Shown here: positions 53,465 through 61,822 of the stretch, piece by piece
Numbering within the stretch: the first letter of the stretch is position 1
How the letters are laid out: the number at the start of each line of letters is the position of its first letter
Origin: Clostridia bacterium
Lineage (GTDB): Bacteria > Bacillota > Clostridia > TANB77 > CAG-465
Assembly: GCA_900772475.1 (NCBI GenBank)
Contig: CAAHEI010000008.1
Coordinates: 21,399 to 85,398 of the forward strand
Direction of reading: 5' to 3'
Length of the DNA stretch: 64,000 nucleotides
Translations under genes and position numbers: made by a program
Notes under the pieces: model-generated
The model's input: the letters and a program-made list of their open reading frames with translations, nothing else
The model's database searches: none
Told to the model about the DNA's origin: nothing

Positions 53465-54718
53465 ATGAATAATATTTATAAAATAAATAGTGAGAAGTTT
53501 AAAAGTATATATTTCTCTATAAATTTTACAATGCCTGTAAATAAAAGGCAAATTTCTGAAAACGCACTATTATCTGCAGTTCTTGGAAAATCTAACAAGA
53601 AATTTAAAACTCAAAAGGAAATTCAAATGTACCTTTACTCTTTATATGGAGCTAATTTTGATATAGGAATCGAGAAGTTTGGAGATTTATATAACATAGA
53701 ATTTAGAGGTGAATGCATTAATAAAAAATATTTACCTAATAATACAGATGTTGTAAATGAAGTTTTAGAATTTTTGTATGATGCTATATATAATCCAAAT
53801 GTTTTGAATGGAGCATTTGATGAAGAAGTTGTAGAGAGAGAAAAAGATTTTATATTAAATAAAATAAGAGAAGTAAAAGATGATAAATTACGTTATGGTA
53901 TAAGAAAAATGGAAGAATTAATGTGTAAAGATGAACCCTTCAGTACATATGTATATGGTGATGAAGATGATATATACAAGATTACTAGTAGTGATTTATA
54001 TAAAAGATATAATGAAGTTATTTCTAATTCTTGCATAACTTTTATTATATCAGGAAATCTTCTTGGATATGAGGATATTGAAGAAAAAGTAAATAATATT
54101 TTTAATAATAAATTAGTTTCAAAATTAAATTATAAAGAATTAATATATAATCGAAAGTTAAATCATAATCAAGAAGTTGTTGAAGAATCACAACAAACAA
54201 CTCAAAGTGTACTTTCATATGGATTAAGAATTAATAATCCAAATTCTAATGATTTTTATAAATTAAGTGTATATAATGCTTTACTTGGAGGTACACCAAG
54301 TTCTAAGTTGTTTCAAAATTTTAGAGAAAAAGAATCACTTGCATATACCGTAAGATCAAGATATTATAGATTTAAGGATATTATAATTATATATGCCGGA
54401 ATTCAGAAAGAAAATTATGAAAAAGCAAAGTTGGTTCTTGAAAATGAGATAAACAAAATAAAAGATGGAGAAATCTCAGATGAAGAATTTGAGGCTTCTA
54501 AAAAGAGTATAATATCTGATTTAAAAGAATGGAATGATTCAAAAATTGCACTATCAAAAATGTTTATATCTAATCTATTTTCACTAAAAAACGATTCACT
54601 TACTTTAGAACAAATGGTAGATAAGTTTGAAAAGGTTACAAAACAGGATATTATTGATATAGCTGGTAAAATAACTATTGAAAAAATATACTTTTTGGGA
54701 GGTGAAAATAATGCGTAA
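53465..54718 (+). CDS. M16-family peptidase-like protein (YfmF type)
   Basis: A 417-residue protein of the M16 fold, with NIEFRGECIN and SYGLRINNPNSNDFYKLSVYNALLGGTPSSKLFQNFREKESLAYTVRSRYY as recognisable C-terminal-domain features. The zinc motif HxxEH is absent, so this is the inactive partner of the pair, as YfmF is to YfmH in Bacillus. It overlaps the next gene by 8 bp. Confidence 0.87.
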   Translation: MNNIYKINSEKFKSIYFSINFTMPVNKRQISENALLSAVLGKSNKKFKTQKEIQMYLYSLYGANFDIGIEKFGDLYNIEFRGECINKKYLPNNTDVVNEVLEFLYDAIYNPNVLNGAFDEEVVEREKDFILNKIREVKDDKLRYGIRKMEELMCKDEPFSTYVYGDEDDIYKITSSDLYKRYNEVISNSCITFIISGNLLGYEDIEEKVNNIFNNKLVSKLNYKELIYNRKLNHNQEVVEESQQTTQSVLSYGLRINNPNSNDFYKLSVYNALLGGTPSSKLFQNFREKESLAYTVRSRYYRFKDIIIIYAGIQKENYEKAKLVLENEINKIKDGEISDEEFEASKKSIISDLKEWNDSKIALSKMFISNLFSLKNDSLTLEQMVDKFEKVTKQDIIDIAGKITIEKIYFLGGENNA

Positions 54719-56000
54719 AATTACAGTAAATGTTAGTAATGAATTAGGTGAAAAGACTTATACTACTACTCTTGATAACGGTTTAAAAGTGTATATATGT
54801 AAAAAAGAGGGATTTAGTAAAAAAATTGGATTATTTGGAACTAAATATGGATCTTTAATAAATGATTTTGTTGATATAACAACTGGCAAAAGGATAAAGG
54901 TTCCAGATGGAATAGCACATTTTTTAGAGCACAAATTATTTGAAAAAGAAGGTGCTAATGCATTAGATTTATTTAGTAAAATGGGTGTATCATCAAATGC
55001 GTATACTTCTTTTGACCAAACTGTTTTTTATTTTGAAACAATAGATAAATTTAAGGAATCTATTGAAATGTTAGTAAAATTAATAAAAGAGCCATATTTT
55101 ACAGATGAAAATGTAGAAAAAGAACAGGGGATAATTGGTCAAGAAATAGGGATGTATGATGATGATCCTGGGTTCTCAGTATATTTTAATGCTTTAAGAG
55201 CGATGTATATAAACCATCCAATTAGAATTGATATAGCCGGAACAGTTGAAACTATTTCACATATCAATAAGGAGCTATTATATACTTGTTATAATACATT
55301 TTATAGTCCTCAAAATATGTTCTTTATTGTAGTTGGTGATGTAGATGTTGAAGAAACCATTGATCTTATTGAAAAAAATATAAAAAAGTATGACAAAAAT
55401 AATATAAGCCATGAAGAAATTAAAAAATATATTGTTCATGAACCAGAGGAGATTAACAAAAAAGAAATTATAAAAGAAATGGAAATATATATGCCACTTC
55501 TATGTATAGGTTATAAATTAAATGTTGTGAGTGAATATGAAAATATAAAAAGACAAATTATTTGTGAAATAATCTCTGATTTATATTTTTCAAAAATATC
55601 AGATTTCTATGAAGATGAATATAATAAAGGAATAGTTGCTGATGAAATATCATTTGATTATGAAGGTACAGATAATTTTTCACATGTAATTATAAGTGCA
55701 AGTTCTACTAAGGTTGATAATTTGAAAAAGGATATAATTAATTATATAGAAAAAATAAAGGATGATGAAATTAATATAGATAAATTTAATCTAGTAAAGA
55801 AAAAGAAAATTGGCTATACTGAGTTTTCAGCAGATAACTTAAATAGTAGTTATAGAAGGATTATAGAACATTCTTTATATGGTGAAGATTTATATTGTGA
55901 TATAAAAATATTAAATGAAATAAAGCCAGAAGACATTAAAGAATTTTTAAAAGATTTAAATGTTGAAAATCAAGTGATTTCAGTAGTAAAAGGTAAATAG
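54711..56000 (+). CDS. M16-family zinc peptidase (YfmH type)
   Basis: The active half of an M16 pair. The inverted zinc motif HFLEH is at residues 70-74, with the downstream Glu in EKEQGIIGQEI. It likely forms a heterodimer with the preceding protein to degrade peptides. I place the start at the ATG at 54711 (after GGGAGGTG), inside the end of the previous gene. The length is 429 aa. Confidence 0.9.
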   Translation: MRKITVNVSNELGEKTYTTTLDNGLKVYICKKEGFSKKIGLFGTKYGSLINDFVDITTGKRIKVPDGIAHFLEHKLFEKEGANALDLFSKMGVSSNAYTSFDQTVFYFETIDKFKESIEMLVKLIKEPYFTDENVEKEQGIIGQEIGMYDDDPGFSVYFNALRAMYINHPIRIDIAGTVETISHINKELLYTCYNTFYSPQNMFFIVVGDVDVEETIDLIEKNIKKYDKNNISHEEIKKYIVHEPEEINKKEIIKEMEIYMPLLCIGYKLNVVSEYENIKRQIICEIISDLYFSKISDFYEDEYNKGIVADEISFDYEGTDNFSHVIISASSTKVDNLKKDIINYIEKIKDDEINIDKFNLVKKKKIGYTEFSADNLNSSYRRIIEHSLYGEDLYCDIKILNEIKPEDIKEFLKDLNVENQVISVVKGK

Positions 56001-56063
56001 TTGGATAAAATTTTAAAAATAGCATATAATAGACATATATTATAAAGTGTATGTCTATTTTTT

Positions 56064-56128
56064 TGTCGAAAGTTGCGATGGATTGTTCGACAAAAAATGT
56101 TGACAATTAATGGGGTAAATGGTATTAT
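56064..56128 (+). promoter_or_regulatory. Spo0A-box promoter of the Spo0E-like gene
   Basis: TGTCGAA at 56064-56070 and its inverse TTCGACA at 56086-56092 are followed by TTGACA (56100-56105), a 17-bp spacer and TATTAT (56123-56128). The stretch around the first box is nearly the same as at 57490-57506. Confidence 0.65.
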
Positions 56129-56153
56129 TATGAAAAAAATGGGAGATGGTTGT

Positions 56154-56345
56154 ATGATAATAGAAGAAATAAATATTTTAAAATGTAAACTAGAAAATCA
56201 ATTAAGGTTAAATGATTCTTATGATAAAATATATGAGACTAGTACAAAAATTGATGATTTACTAGTAAAATATTATGAAAAAAGTATGGTAATATCTTCA
56301 AAAAATAGCTTAGAAAATAATTTTAAAAAAGATCTAAGCTACTAG
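56154..56345 (+). CDS. Spo0E-like aspartyl-phosphatase family protein
   Basis: A 63-residue protein. IEEINILKCKLENQL ... ETSTKIDDLLVKYY fits the short helical Spo0E family, whose SxxxD motif removes phosphate from Spo0A-P; here the motif reads STKID. I use the ATG at 56154, preceded by GGGAGATGG. It has a Spo0A-box promoter, so it may form a feedback loop. Its 3' end overlaps the convergent gene by 23 bp. Confidence is limited by the small size. Confidence 0.65.
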   Translation: MIIEEINILKCKLENQLRLNDSYDKIYETSTKIDDLLVKYYEKSMVISSKNSLENNFKKDLSY

Positions 56346-56781
56346 ATGAAATATTAAATAACATTAAACCTAAAACAATTAGGATTGAATAGTCGCAATC
56401 TGTTTCAAAAAATAAAAAAAGTATTAATGCAATAAGTATTAGATCATCTATTGCTATTTTGAATCCAAAAATAGATATTATGTCTTTTGAAATATCGATA
56501 GGACCAAGTTTAAAGTTTTCTTTTCTTTCGTTTTTTGAATTATCATCTTGTTTATCGTCATTTTGAATATTTGAATTTTGTAAAATAGAAGTAGATTCTA
56601 AAGTATCACTATTTGTTACTTTAGAATCTTTTGTATTGTTAAAATTTTGATAGTGTGGTAGATTTTGTGTATAGGGATAATAAAAGGCAGTGTATGGAGG
56701 AGGAAAATTGAGTCTACGATTACCATAAGGTGTGTTATAATTTGAATAATAATTTTGATAATATAAATTTTGATTATACAT
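56323..56781 (-). CDS. Hypothetical protein with Tyr/Asn-rich N-terminus and C-terminal membrane hairpin
   Basis: A 152-residue protein. The first 45 residues are rich in Tyr, Asn and Pro (YNQNLYYQNYYSNYNTPYG), recalling spore coat proteins. A charged middle follows. The C-terminal 55 residues hold two hydrophobic stretches around DDLILIALILFLFFETD. Such DDLI..LFLL tails occur in small uncharacterised proteins of spore-formers, in my memory. I use the ATG at 56781. It overlaps the upstream gene by 8 bp and is last in a leftward trio with a Spo0A box upstream. Confidence 0.6.
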   Translation of the reverse strand: MYNQNLYYQNYYSNYNTPYGNRRLNFPPPYTAFYYPYTQNLPHYQNFNNTKDSKVTNSDTLESTSILQNSNIQNDDKQDDNSKNERKENFKLGPIDISKDIISIFGFKIAIDDLILIALILFLFFETDCDYSILIVLGLMLFNISSSSLDLF

Positions 56782-57241
56782 TTTTATCACTACCTTTATC
56801 CCTAAATGCTTCAAAAGCTTTTATTATTGTGAGTATTGTTATGTATTCATTTAATTTATCTTGTCTTGATTTTCTTAGAAATGGTTTCAAAGATATTAAT
56901 AAATCTTTCTTTGGATCTTTTTTCCCTATATTTATTATAATTTGCTGAATTTTGTTAAATAATTTAGGATCAAGATTTCCAAAGTTAAAGTCAGAATTTT
57001 CATTATTGTTATTTATATTTCCAAGTATGTTTAATATATTTGAAAACTCAAAATTTGAATTTTGAGTATTATCACTTGTATTTTGGATAGGTGAGTTATC
57101 AATATTATTTGTGTTATTTGTCTCATTATTGATTTCTTTTTCATTTAGTTTAGATTGTATGCTTTGAATTAGATTTGATAAGGCTTCATTATTTTCATTT
57201 GTTTTAGTTTCCTGTGTTGCCGTATTATATACATTATTCAT
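56774..57241 (-). CDS. Hypothetical protein, Asn-rich with conserved-looking C-terminus
   Basis: A 155-residue protein. The first 95 residues are low-complexity Asn/Glu/Ser. The C-terminal part (KKDPKKDLLISLKPFLRKSRQDKLNEYITILTIIKAFEAF) resembles the LLxSLKPyL..xRxxKld..i...kl pattern of small Clostridia proteins that I associate with sporulation loci, a weak recollection. Its ATG lies one base before the stop of the upstream gene, so it is translationally coupled. Confidence 0.55.
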   Translation of the reverse strand: MNNVYNTATQETKTNENNEALSNLIQSIQSKLNEKEINNETNNTNNIDNSPIQNTSDNTQNSNFEFSNILNILGNINNNNENSDFNFGNLDPKLFNKIQQIIINIGKKDPKKDLLISLKPFLRKSRQDKLNEYITILTIIKAFEAFRDKGSDKNV

Positions 57242-57242
57242 A

Positions 57243-57422
57243 CTATTTCTTTTTTTGAGATTTACTAAGCATATTTACTAAATTAGATAAATCATCACTT
57301 GACATATTTTGTACCATCCTACTTACTTGTTCTATTTTATTTTTATCTATTGTTGATAATAAATCCATTAATTTGGAATTTAACATTTGATTTTGATTAG
57401 AATTAGAATTAGAATTATTCAC
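57243..57422 (-). CDS. Small hypothetical protein, first gene of leftward trio
   Basis: A 59-residue protein: an Asn/Ser/Gln-rich start followed by a helical segment (LMDLLSTIDKNKIEQVSRMVQNMSSDDLSNLVNMLSKS). An AAAGGAG site is best placed for a GTG start at 57422; the ATG at 57431 is too near. A promoter with TTCACA and TATAAT 17 bp apart (minus strand, 57455-57483) lies upstream, and a Spo0A box is 12 bp further out. Confidence 0.55.
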   Translation of the reverse strand: MNNSNSNSNQNQMLNSKLMDLLSTIDKNKIEQVSRMVQNMSSDDLSNLVNMLSKSQKKK

Positions 57423-57454
57423 TACAATCATCTCCTTTTTCTATGTATATATTA

Positions 57455-57559
57455 ATTATATGCTAAAGTTAAAATTCTGTGAATAATATTTTTTTGTCGA
57501 AACTTGCGGCGAAAAGTTAAATTGAAATAATTGACAACAGAAAATAAAAATGGTATATT
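57455..57559. promoter_or_regulatory. Divergent promoter region around a single Spo0A box
   Basis: Leftward: -35 TTCACA (57478-57483) and -10 TATAAT (57455-57460). Rightward: TTGACA (57531-57536), 17-bp spacer, TATATT (57554-57559). TGTCGAA at 57495-57501 lies between them, 36 bp before the rightward -35, the same spacing as the Spo0E-like promoter. Confidence 0.65.
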
Positions 57560-57600
57560 GTAATTGATTTTTTCTTCTTTTTTTCAAAGGTGGTGATTTT

Positions 57601-58107
57601 ATTTTAAAATTTAAAAAATTAGGGGATATAGAAAGTATATATAACATTGTTGATATAAAAGATGAGTATATTTTAACTAAGGAAAATGAAAATTTTAGAC
57701 ATGTATATATATATGAAATAGATCCAATCCCAATTATAAATATATCAAATGATATACAAAAAAATATTTCTAGTGTTTACACAACGTTTTTAAGAGAAAT
57801 AAACGTTGATTTTCAAGTTTTAGTTATTAATAAAAAAATAGATTTTAATCAAGTTTTTAATTCAAATAAGTTTAATCAAATAAATTCAAAGTATTTCAGT
57901 GATATGAGAGTAAAAATAAAAGATGACAAAATATATTATTCAAAGTACTATCTTATAGTTGCTTTAAAAAAACAAGATCAAGTAGAAAATATTGACAAAA
58001 TGATAGATATTTTTAAAAATTGCGGTTGTAATGTTAAAAGAATTATTGGAAAAAACGAAATCGAGCTAATTTTATATGAGTGTATAAATAAAAGGGAAAT
58101 AAAATAA
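57601..58107 (+). CDS. VirB4/TraE N-terminal-domain protein, likely AUU start
   Basis: A 168-residue protein read by hand. No ATG, GTG or TTG occurs in frame before 57904, but the frame is open from 57601, where an ATT sits seven bases after AGGTGG. Its first part (SIYNIVDIKDEYILTKENENFRHVYIYEIDPIPI) and its C-terminus (MIDIFKNCGCNVKRIIG) resemble the N-terminal domain of TraE-type VirB4 ATPases of Clostridia conjugative elements. The stop overlaps the next start (TAATG), suggesting the domain was separated from the ATPase. Similarity is from memory and moderate. Confidence 0.6.
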   Translation: MLKFKKLGDIESIYNIVDIKDEYILTKENENFRHVYIYEIDPIPIINISNDIQKNISSVYTTFLREINVDFQVLVINKKIDFNQVFNSNKFNQINSKYFSDMRVKIKDDKIYYSKYYLIVALKKQDQVENIDKMIDIFKNCGCNVKRIIGKNEIELILYECINKREIK

Positions 58108-59876
58108 TGATTAGTAAAGATTATATTTATCCTTCATTTATTGATAATAGAGATTTTAGATATATAAAGGTTGATGATAAGTACATTGCAAGCATTATTA
58201 TATATGATTTTCCAAAATGTAATAGCTTTTTATCTATTCTTGAAAGTTTTCCTAAAGATACAGAATATACTATGTCTGTATATATAAAAAAGCAAGATAC
58301 GTACAAAATATTAAGAGAACTTACAAATTCAATATCAATATCAAAGTCAGAAATTAAGACAGCTAAGGGATCGCAAATAGATATTGATGTTATTGAAAAA
58401 TCTCAAGACGACGCTGCAATGCTTAGAAAAGAAATACAAATCAATAATCAAGAAATTTTTTATATAAATTTTATTCTTACTTTTTATTCTGATAGAGATG
58501 ATGAATTACTAAAAATGTTAAAGAGATTTCAGAGTAAACTTTATTCAAATCAAATTTATTCCAAAATTGCAAATTTTAGACATCTAGACGAATATATTTT
58601 ATCTCTGCCACTTGCTAAATGTGAACATCCTTTATTAAAACAGAACTTTAGAAATTTTACAACTAACTCACTATGTAATTTATTCTTTTTTTATACAAGA
58701 ACAATTTTTGATAAAAACGGAGTGATATTTGGAAAAATATTAAGAGATAACGTTATATGTAATATAGATATGTTTAAGAAAAGTTTTTTAAATTCAAATA
58801 TGTGTATACTTGGTAGTAGTGGTGCTGGAAAGTCTTTTTTCTCCAAAATGCTAATAATTAGACATTTTATAAATGGTAAAAAACAATATATTTTTGATAT
58901 AGAGGGAGAGTACTATAATATTGTAAAAAAACTTGGAGGAAATATTTTTTCATTTTCAAATAATCATTTAAATATATTAGAAGTTACTGACTATGAAATA
59001 ACAAAATATGGAGAAAATTTTTTTAAATTTAAAATAAAAGAAGTTGTTAATTTCTTATGCAATATTCTTGATATTACAGATGAGGTAAGTAAAAAGGAAT
59101 TAGAAAACTATACTTTAAAAGCATATAAAAAATTTCATATAAATTTCGATTTAAAATCTTTATACATTAAAGAAAAAAATAAAATATATTTAAATAATGT
59201 AATAAGATCATGTAATGATTTTCCAACTTTAAATGATTTAGAAATTGAGTTGAAATCAGATTTGCTTAAAATGAAGTTTATAGAGGCAAGAAAAAAATAT
59301 CCATTTCTTTTTGGGGTAACTGATGTTGATTTTAGTAGCATGTTAACTTTATTTGATTTAAGTAATGTAAACTTATTTGATACCTGTAAAGTTATAAAAT
59401 ATATTTTAGAAAAAATTATATTAAAATTAAAGGTACAAAGTTTTGATAAAAATCAGATAAATAACCTAGTATATATAGATGAAGTATGGAAATATGTTAC
59501 ACATAGTAATAATAATATTTTCTTAAAATATATTTTTGAATTATTTAAAACCATAAGGAAATTAAATACTGGGATTATAATAATAACACAAGATATCTCA
59601 GATTTATTCGATAAAAAAAATGTAAATTATGGGAAAAGTATACTAAATAATTGTTTTTTTAAAGTAGTGTTTAAATTAGATTTTAATGATGTAAATGTAT
59701 TGAGTAAAATAAGTGGTATAGATAATGAAATATTGGAAGAAATAAAATTATTAAATAAAGGTGAGGCAATGGTTGCTTTTAATAATAATAATACAAGAAT
59801 ATTAATTGAAGCAACAAATTATGAAAAAGAATTGATTGAGGGTGATAATAATAAAAATATTAGTGGCTTTAAATAA
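58107..59876 (+). CDS. VirB4/TraE-type ATPase
   Basis: An ATPase of the family that powers type IV secretion and conjugation. The N-terminal 200 residues match the VirB4 entry domain. The P-loop GSSGAGKS is at residues 236-243, Walker B VYIDEVWKYV has Asp458 and Glu459, and IIIITQDISDLF follows as in VirB4. It is 589 aa, shorter than a fused TraE. No VirD4, relaxase or pilus genes lie within the window nearby. Its start is translationally coupled to the preceding N-domain gene. Confidence 0.85.
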   Translation: MISKDYIYPSFIDNRDFRYIKVDDKYIASIIIYDFPKCNSFLSILESFPKDTEYTMSVYIKKQDTYKILRELTNSISISKSEIKTAKGSQIDIDVIEKSQDDAAMLRKEIQINNQEIFYINFILTFYSDRDDELLKMLKRFQSKLYSNQIYSKIANFRHLDEYILSLPLAKCEHPLLKQNFRNFTTNSLCNLFFFYTRTIFDKNGVIFGKILRDNVICNIDMFKKSFLNSNMCILGSSGAGKSFFSKMLIIRHFINGKKQYIFDIEGEYYNIVKKLGGNIFSFSNNHLNILEVTDYEITKYGENFFKFKIKEVVNFLCNILDITDEVSKKELENYTLKAYKKFHINFDLKSLYIKEKNKIYLNNVIRSCNDFPTLNDLEIELKSDLLKMKFIEARKKYPFLFGVTDVDFSSMLTLFDLSNVNLFDTCKVIKYILEKIILKLKVQSFDKNQINNLVYIDEVWKYVTHSNNNIFLKYIFELFKTIRKLNTGIIIITQDISDLFDKKNVNYGKSILNNCFFKVVFKLDFNDVNVLSKISGIDNEILEEIKLLNKGEAMVAFNNNNTRILIEATNYEKELIEGDNNKNISGFK

Positions 59877-60996
59877 TAAGAAAATAAAAGAAAAATTGGA
59901 TTTAAGGTATAAAGATAAGGTATATAATTATGATTTTGTATATAAAGAAGATATTATATCATATATAGAAAAATACAATAATAATTACATTATCTTAACT
60001 AGATTAGATTTGTCTGGAAACATGAATTATCTTGAATATATAAGAAAAATAAAAAAGATAAATACTAAAAATAGAATTATAATAATTATTGATAAGTTGG
60101 AAAAAGAAATAAAAGAATTTTTATTTGCAAATGAAGTATTTAATATTATTGAGGGCAATGAAATTGATATGGAAGTTATATATAAACAAATAAACACTGA
60201 AAATAAAATTGTGTATAAGACTGTGTATAAAAAATCTAATAATAGTGATGATAAAAGGAAAATAACAGTGTTTGGATCTAATGGCTCTGGAAAATCATTT
60301 ATATCATCTTTAATGGCTAATAGTATTGCAAAAAAGACTAAGAAAAGAGTTGTTTTAGTTTCATTTGATGATAAAAATTCATGTTTAGATATAATTAACA
60401 ATATAAATTGCTTTAATTTCGATATTAAACATTTTTTTACAGGTGAAGATATGAATTATGATTATATTTCAAAAAGTATTTCTCAATCAAATGTTTGTAA
60501 AAATTTGTGGCTTATGAATTCGGATATAAAACTTACAGATAATAGATTAAAAATTAGTAAATCTCAAATGCAAAATTTAACCTTTTATCTTAAAAGTAGA
60601 TTTGATTACGTTATTTTTGATTTGCCTAATTATACATTAAATTCAAATTACAAAATACTGATGGATATAGTTGATGAGATAATATTTGTAACAAATCCTA
60701 ATTATATTAGCATTAAACAGTCAAAAATATATTTAGATTTTATTTATAATAAACTTAAAATACCAAAGGATAAGTTAAAATTAATAATTAATAAAAATGG
60801 AGTTTATTCTCTAGATATAAGACAAATAAAATCAATTTTAAATTATGAAAATAAATTTGTTTGTATTAAATATATAAGAACATTAGAAGCATATATAAAT
60901 GGAATATTATATGAAAATCCTCTAGGTTATAAAACAGAAGAAAAAGTATTTAATTTTTTATCAATAAAAGAAGAAAAAATAACAAATAGTAAATAG
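59836..60996 (+). CDS. CpaE/TadZ-like ATPase with atypical P-loop
   Basis: Residues about 5-125 look like a receiver-type or receiver-like domain, and about 140-380 a MinD/ParA-type ATPase, the layout of CpaE/TadZ, which positions pilus assembly in other bacteria. The P-loop is GSNGSGKS (147-154), without the lysine at the second position expected of MinD/ParA (KGGxGKT). Walker B is DYVIFDLPNY. The start is uncertain: TTG at 59836 overlaps the previous gene by 41 bp, but GAGGGTG fits an ATA at 59851. Classification is structural inference. Confidence 0.65.
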   Translation: MRVIIIKILVALNNKKIKEKLDLRYKDKVYNYDFVYKEDIISYIEKYNNNYIILTRLDLSGNMNYLEYIRKIKKINTKNRIIIIIDKLEKEIKEFLFANEVFNIIEGNEIDMEVIYKQINTENKIVYKTVYKKSNNSDDKRKITVFGSNGSGKSFISSLMANSIAKKTKKRVVLVSFDDKNSCLDIINNINCFNFDIKHFFTGEDMNYDYISKSISQSNVCKNLWLMNSDIKLTDNRLKISKSQMQNLTFYLKSRFDYVIFDLPNYTLNSNYKILMDIVDEIIFVTNPNYISIKQSKIYLDFIYNKLKIPKDKLKLIINKNGVYSLDIRQIKSILNYENKFVCIKYIRTLEAYINGILYENPLGYKTEEKVFNFLSIKEEKITNSK

Positions 60997-61009
60997 AAAG
61001 GTGATAAAA

Positions 61010-61735
61010 ATGGAAAATATAATAAAATTAGATAGAAATAATAATTTAGATGAATGCTTAACTTTTCAAGAAAAAAGAAATAGAAATGAATTTTCAAGTT
61101 TGGTTACTAAAGTAGTGGACAATAGCATTGGTTATATTATTAAGTCTCTTCCAATAAATGATAGCATAAGACAAGTTGCACTTGATGTTAAAGAAGCGTT
61201 TAAAACAGGAGATTTTAAAAATATAGTTAAGATAGCAGTAAAAAGTAGTATAAGGGAGGGATTAGAAATTTTGAAACTTCCAAAAAATGCTATATCAGAT
61301 ATTTCACAAATAAGTAGAGTTGTTTTTAATGGAGGTTTATCATCTGCATTATCCGCAGGTATAGATATTATATCAAATAAATATTTAAAGAAAAATATTT
61401 TTTCATCTATTATTTCACGAATTATAAAAGATATGAAAGATTATGTGTTTAGTAAATCATTTAAAATAAAAATAGAAAATGGTGTAAATAAATTATTAAA
61501 TAAAACCAGTAAGTTTAACCAGTTATGCGAAAAGTGGTATGAATCCTATGAAAAATTTGATTTAAATAACATGAAAAGTATATGTAAAAGTATAGCTAAT
61601 ATGCAAAAACACATTGTAAATGATAAAGATTGTAAATATCAATCAGAAATAATTCAAAATATGACAAATTTAGTAAATGCCCAAAATTCTAAATTGTCTC
61701 CTATACAAATGCAAATATGTAGTAGCATGAATTGA
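61010..61735 (+). CDS. Unrecognised helical protein, last in the VirB4-like cluster
   Basis: A 241-residue protein. It begins 14 bp after the CpaE-like gene, at an ATG preceded by AAAGGTGAT. It is largely helical with short amphipathic and Gly/Ala-rich stretches (GGLSSALSAGIDIISNKY) that might insert in or lie on a membrane, but no clear membrane segment. I know no family for it. The cotranscription suggests a partner or substrate of the two ATPases. Confidence 0.6.
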   Translation: MENIIKLDRNNNLDECLTFQEKRNRNEFSSLVTKVVDNSIGYIIKSLPINDSIRQVALDVKEAFKTGDFKNIVKIAVKSSIREGLEILKLPKNAISDISQISRVVFNGGLSSALSAGIDIISNKYLKKNIFSSIISRIIKDMKDYVFSKSFKIKIENGVNKLLNKTSKFNQLCEKWYESYEKFDLNNMKSICKSIANMQKHIVNDKDCKYQSEIIQNMTNLVNAQNSKLSPIQMQICSSMN

Positions 61736-61822
61736 CAATTAATTAAAAAATATGTTGCATAAACTACTATATTTGTTGTATAATAGCTTTAAATATATAT
61801 TAAAATATATTTAGGAGGCTAT

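Noticed and set aside
56323..61735. Integrated conjugative element carrying the VirB4-like gene
   Set aside because: No integrase, relaxase, coupling protein, tRNA site or flanking direct repeats were seen around it; Spo0A-type promoters point to a resident locus.
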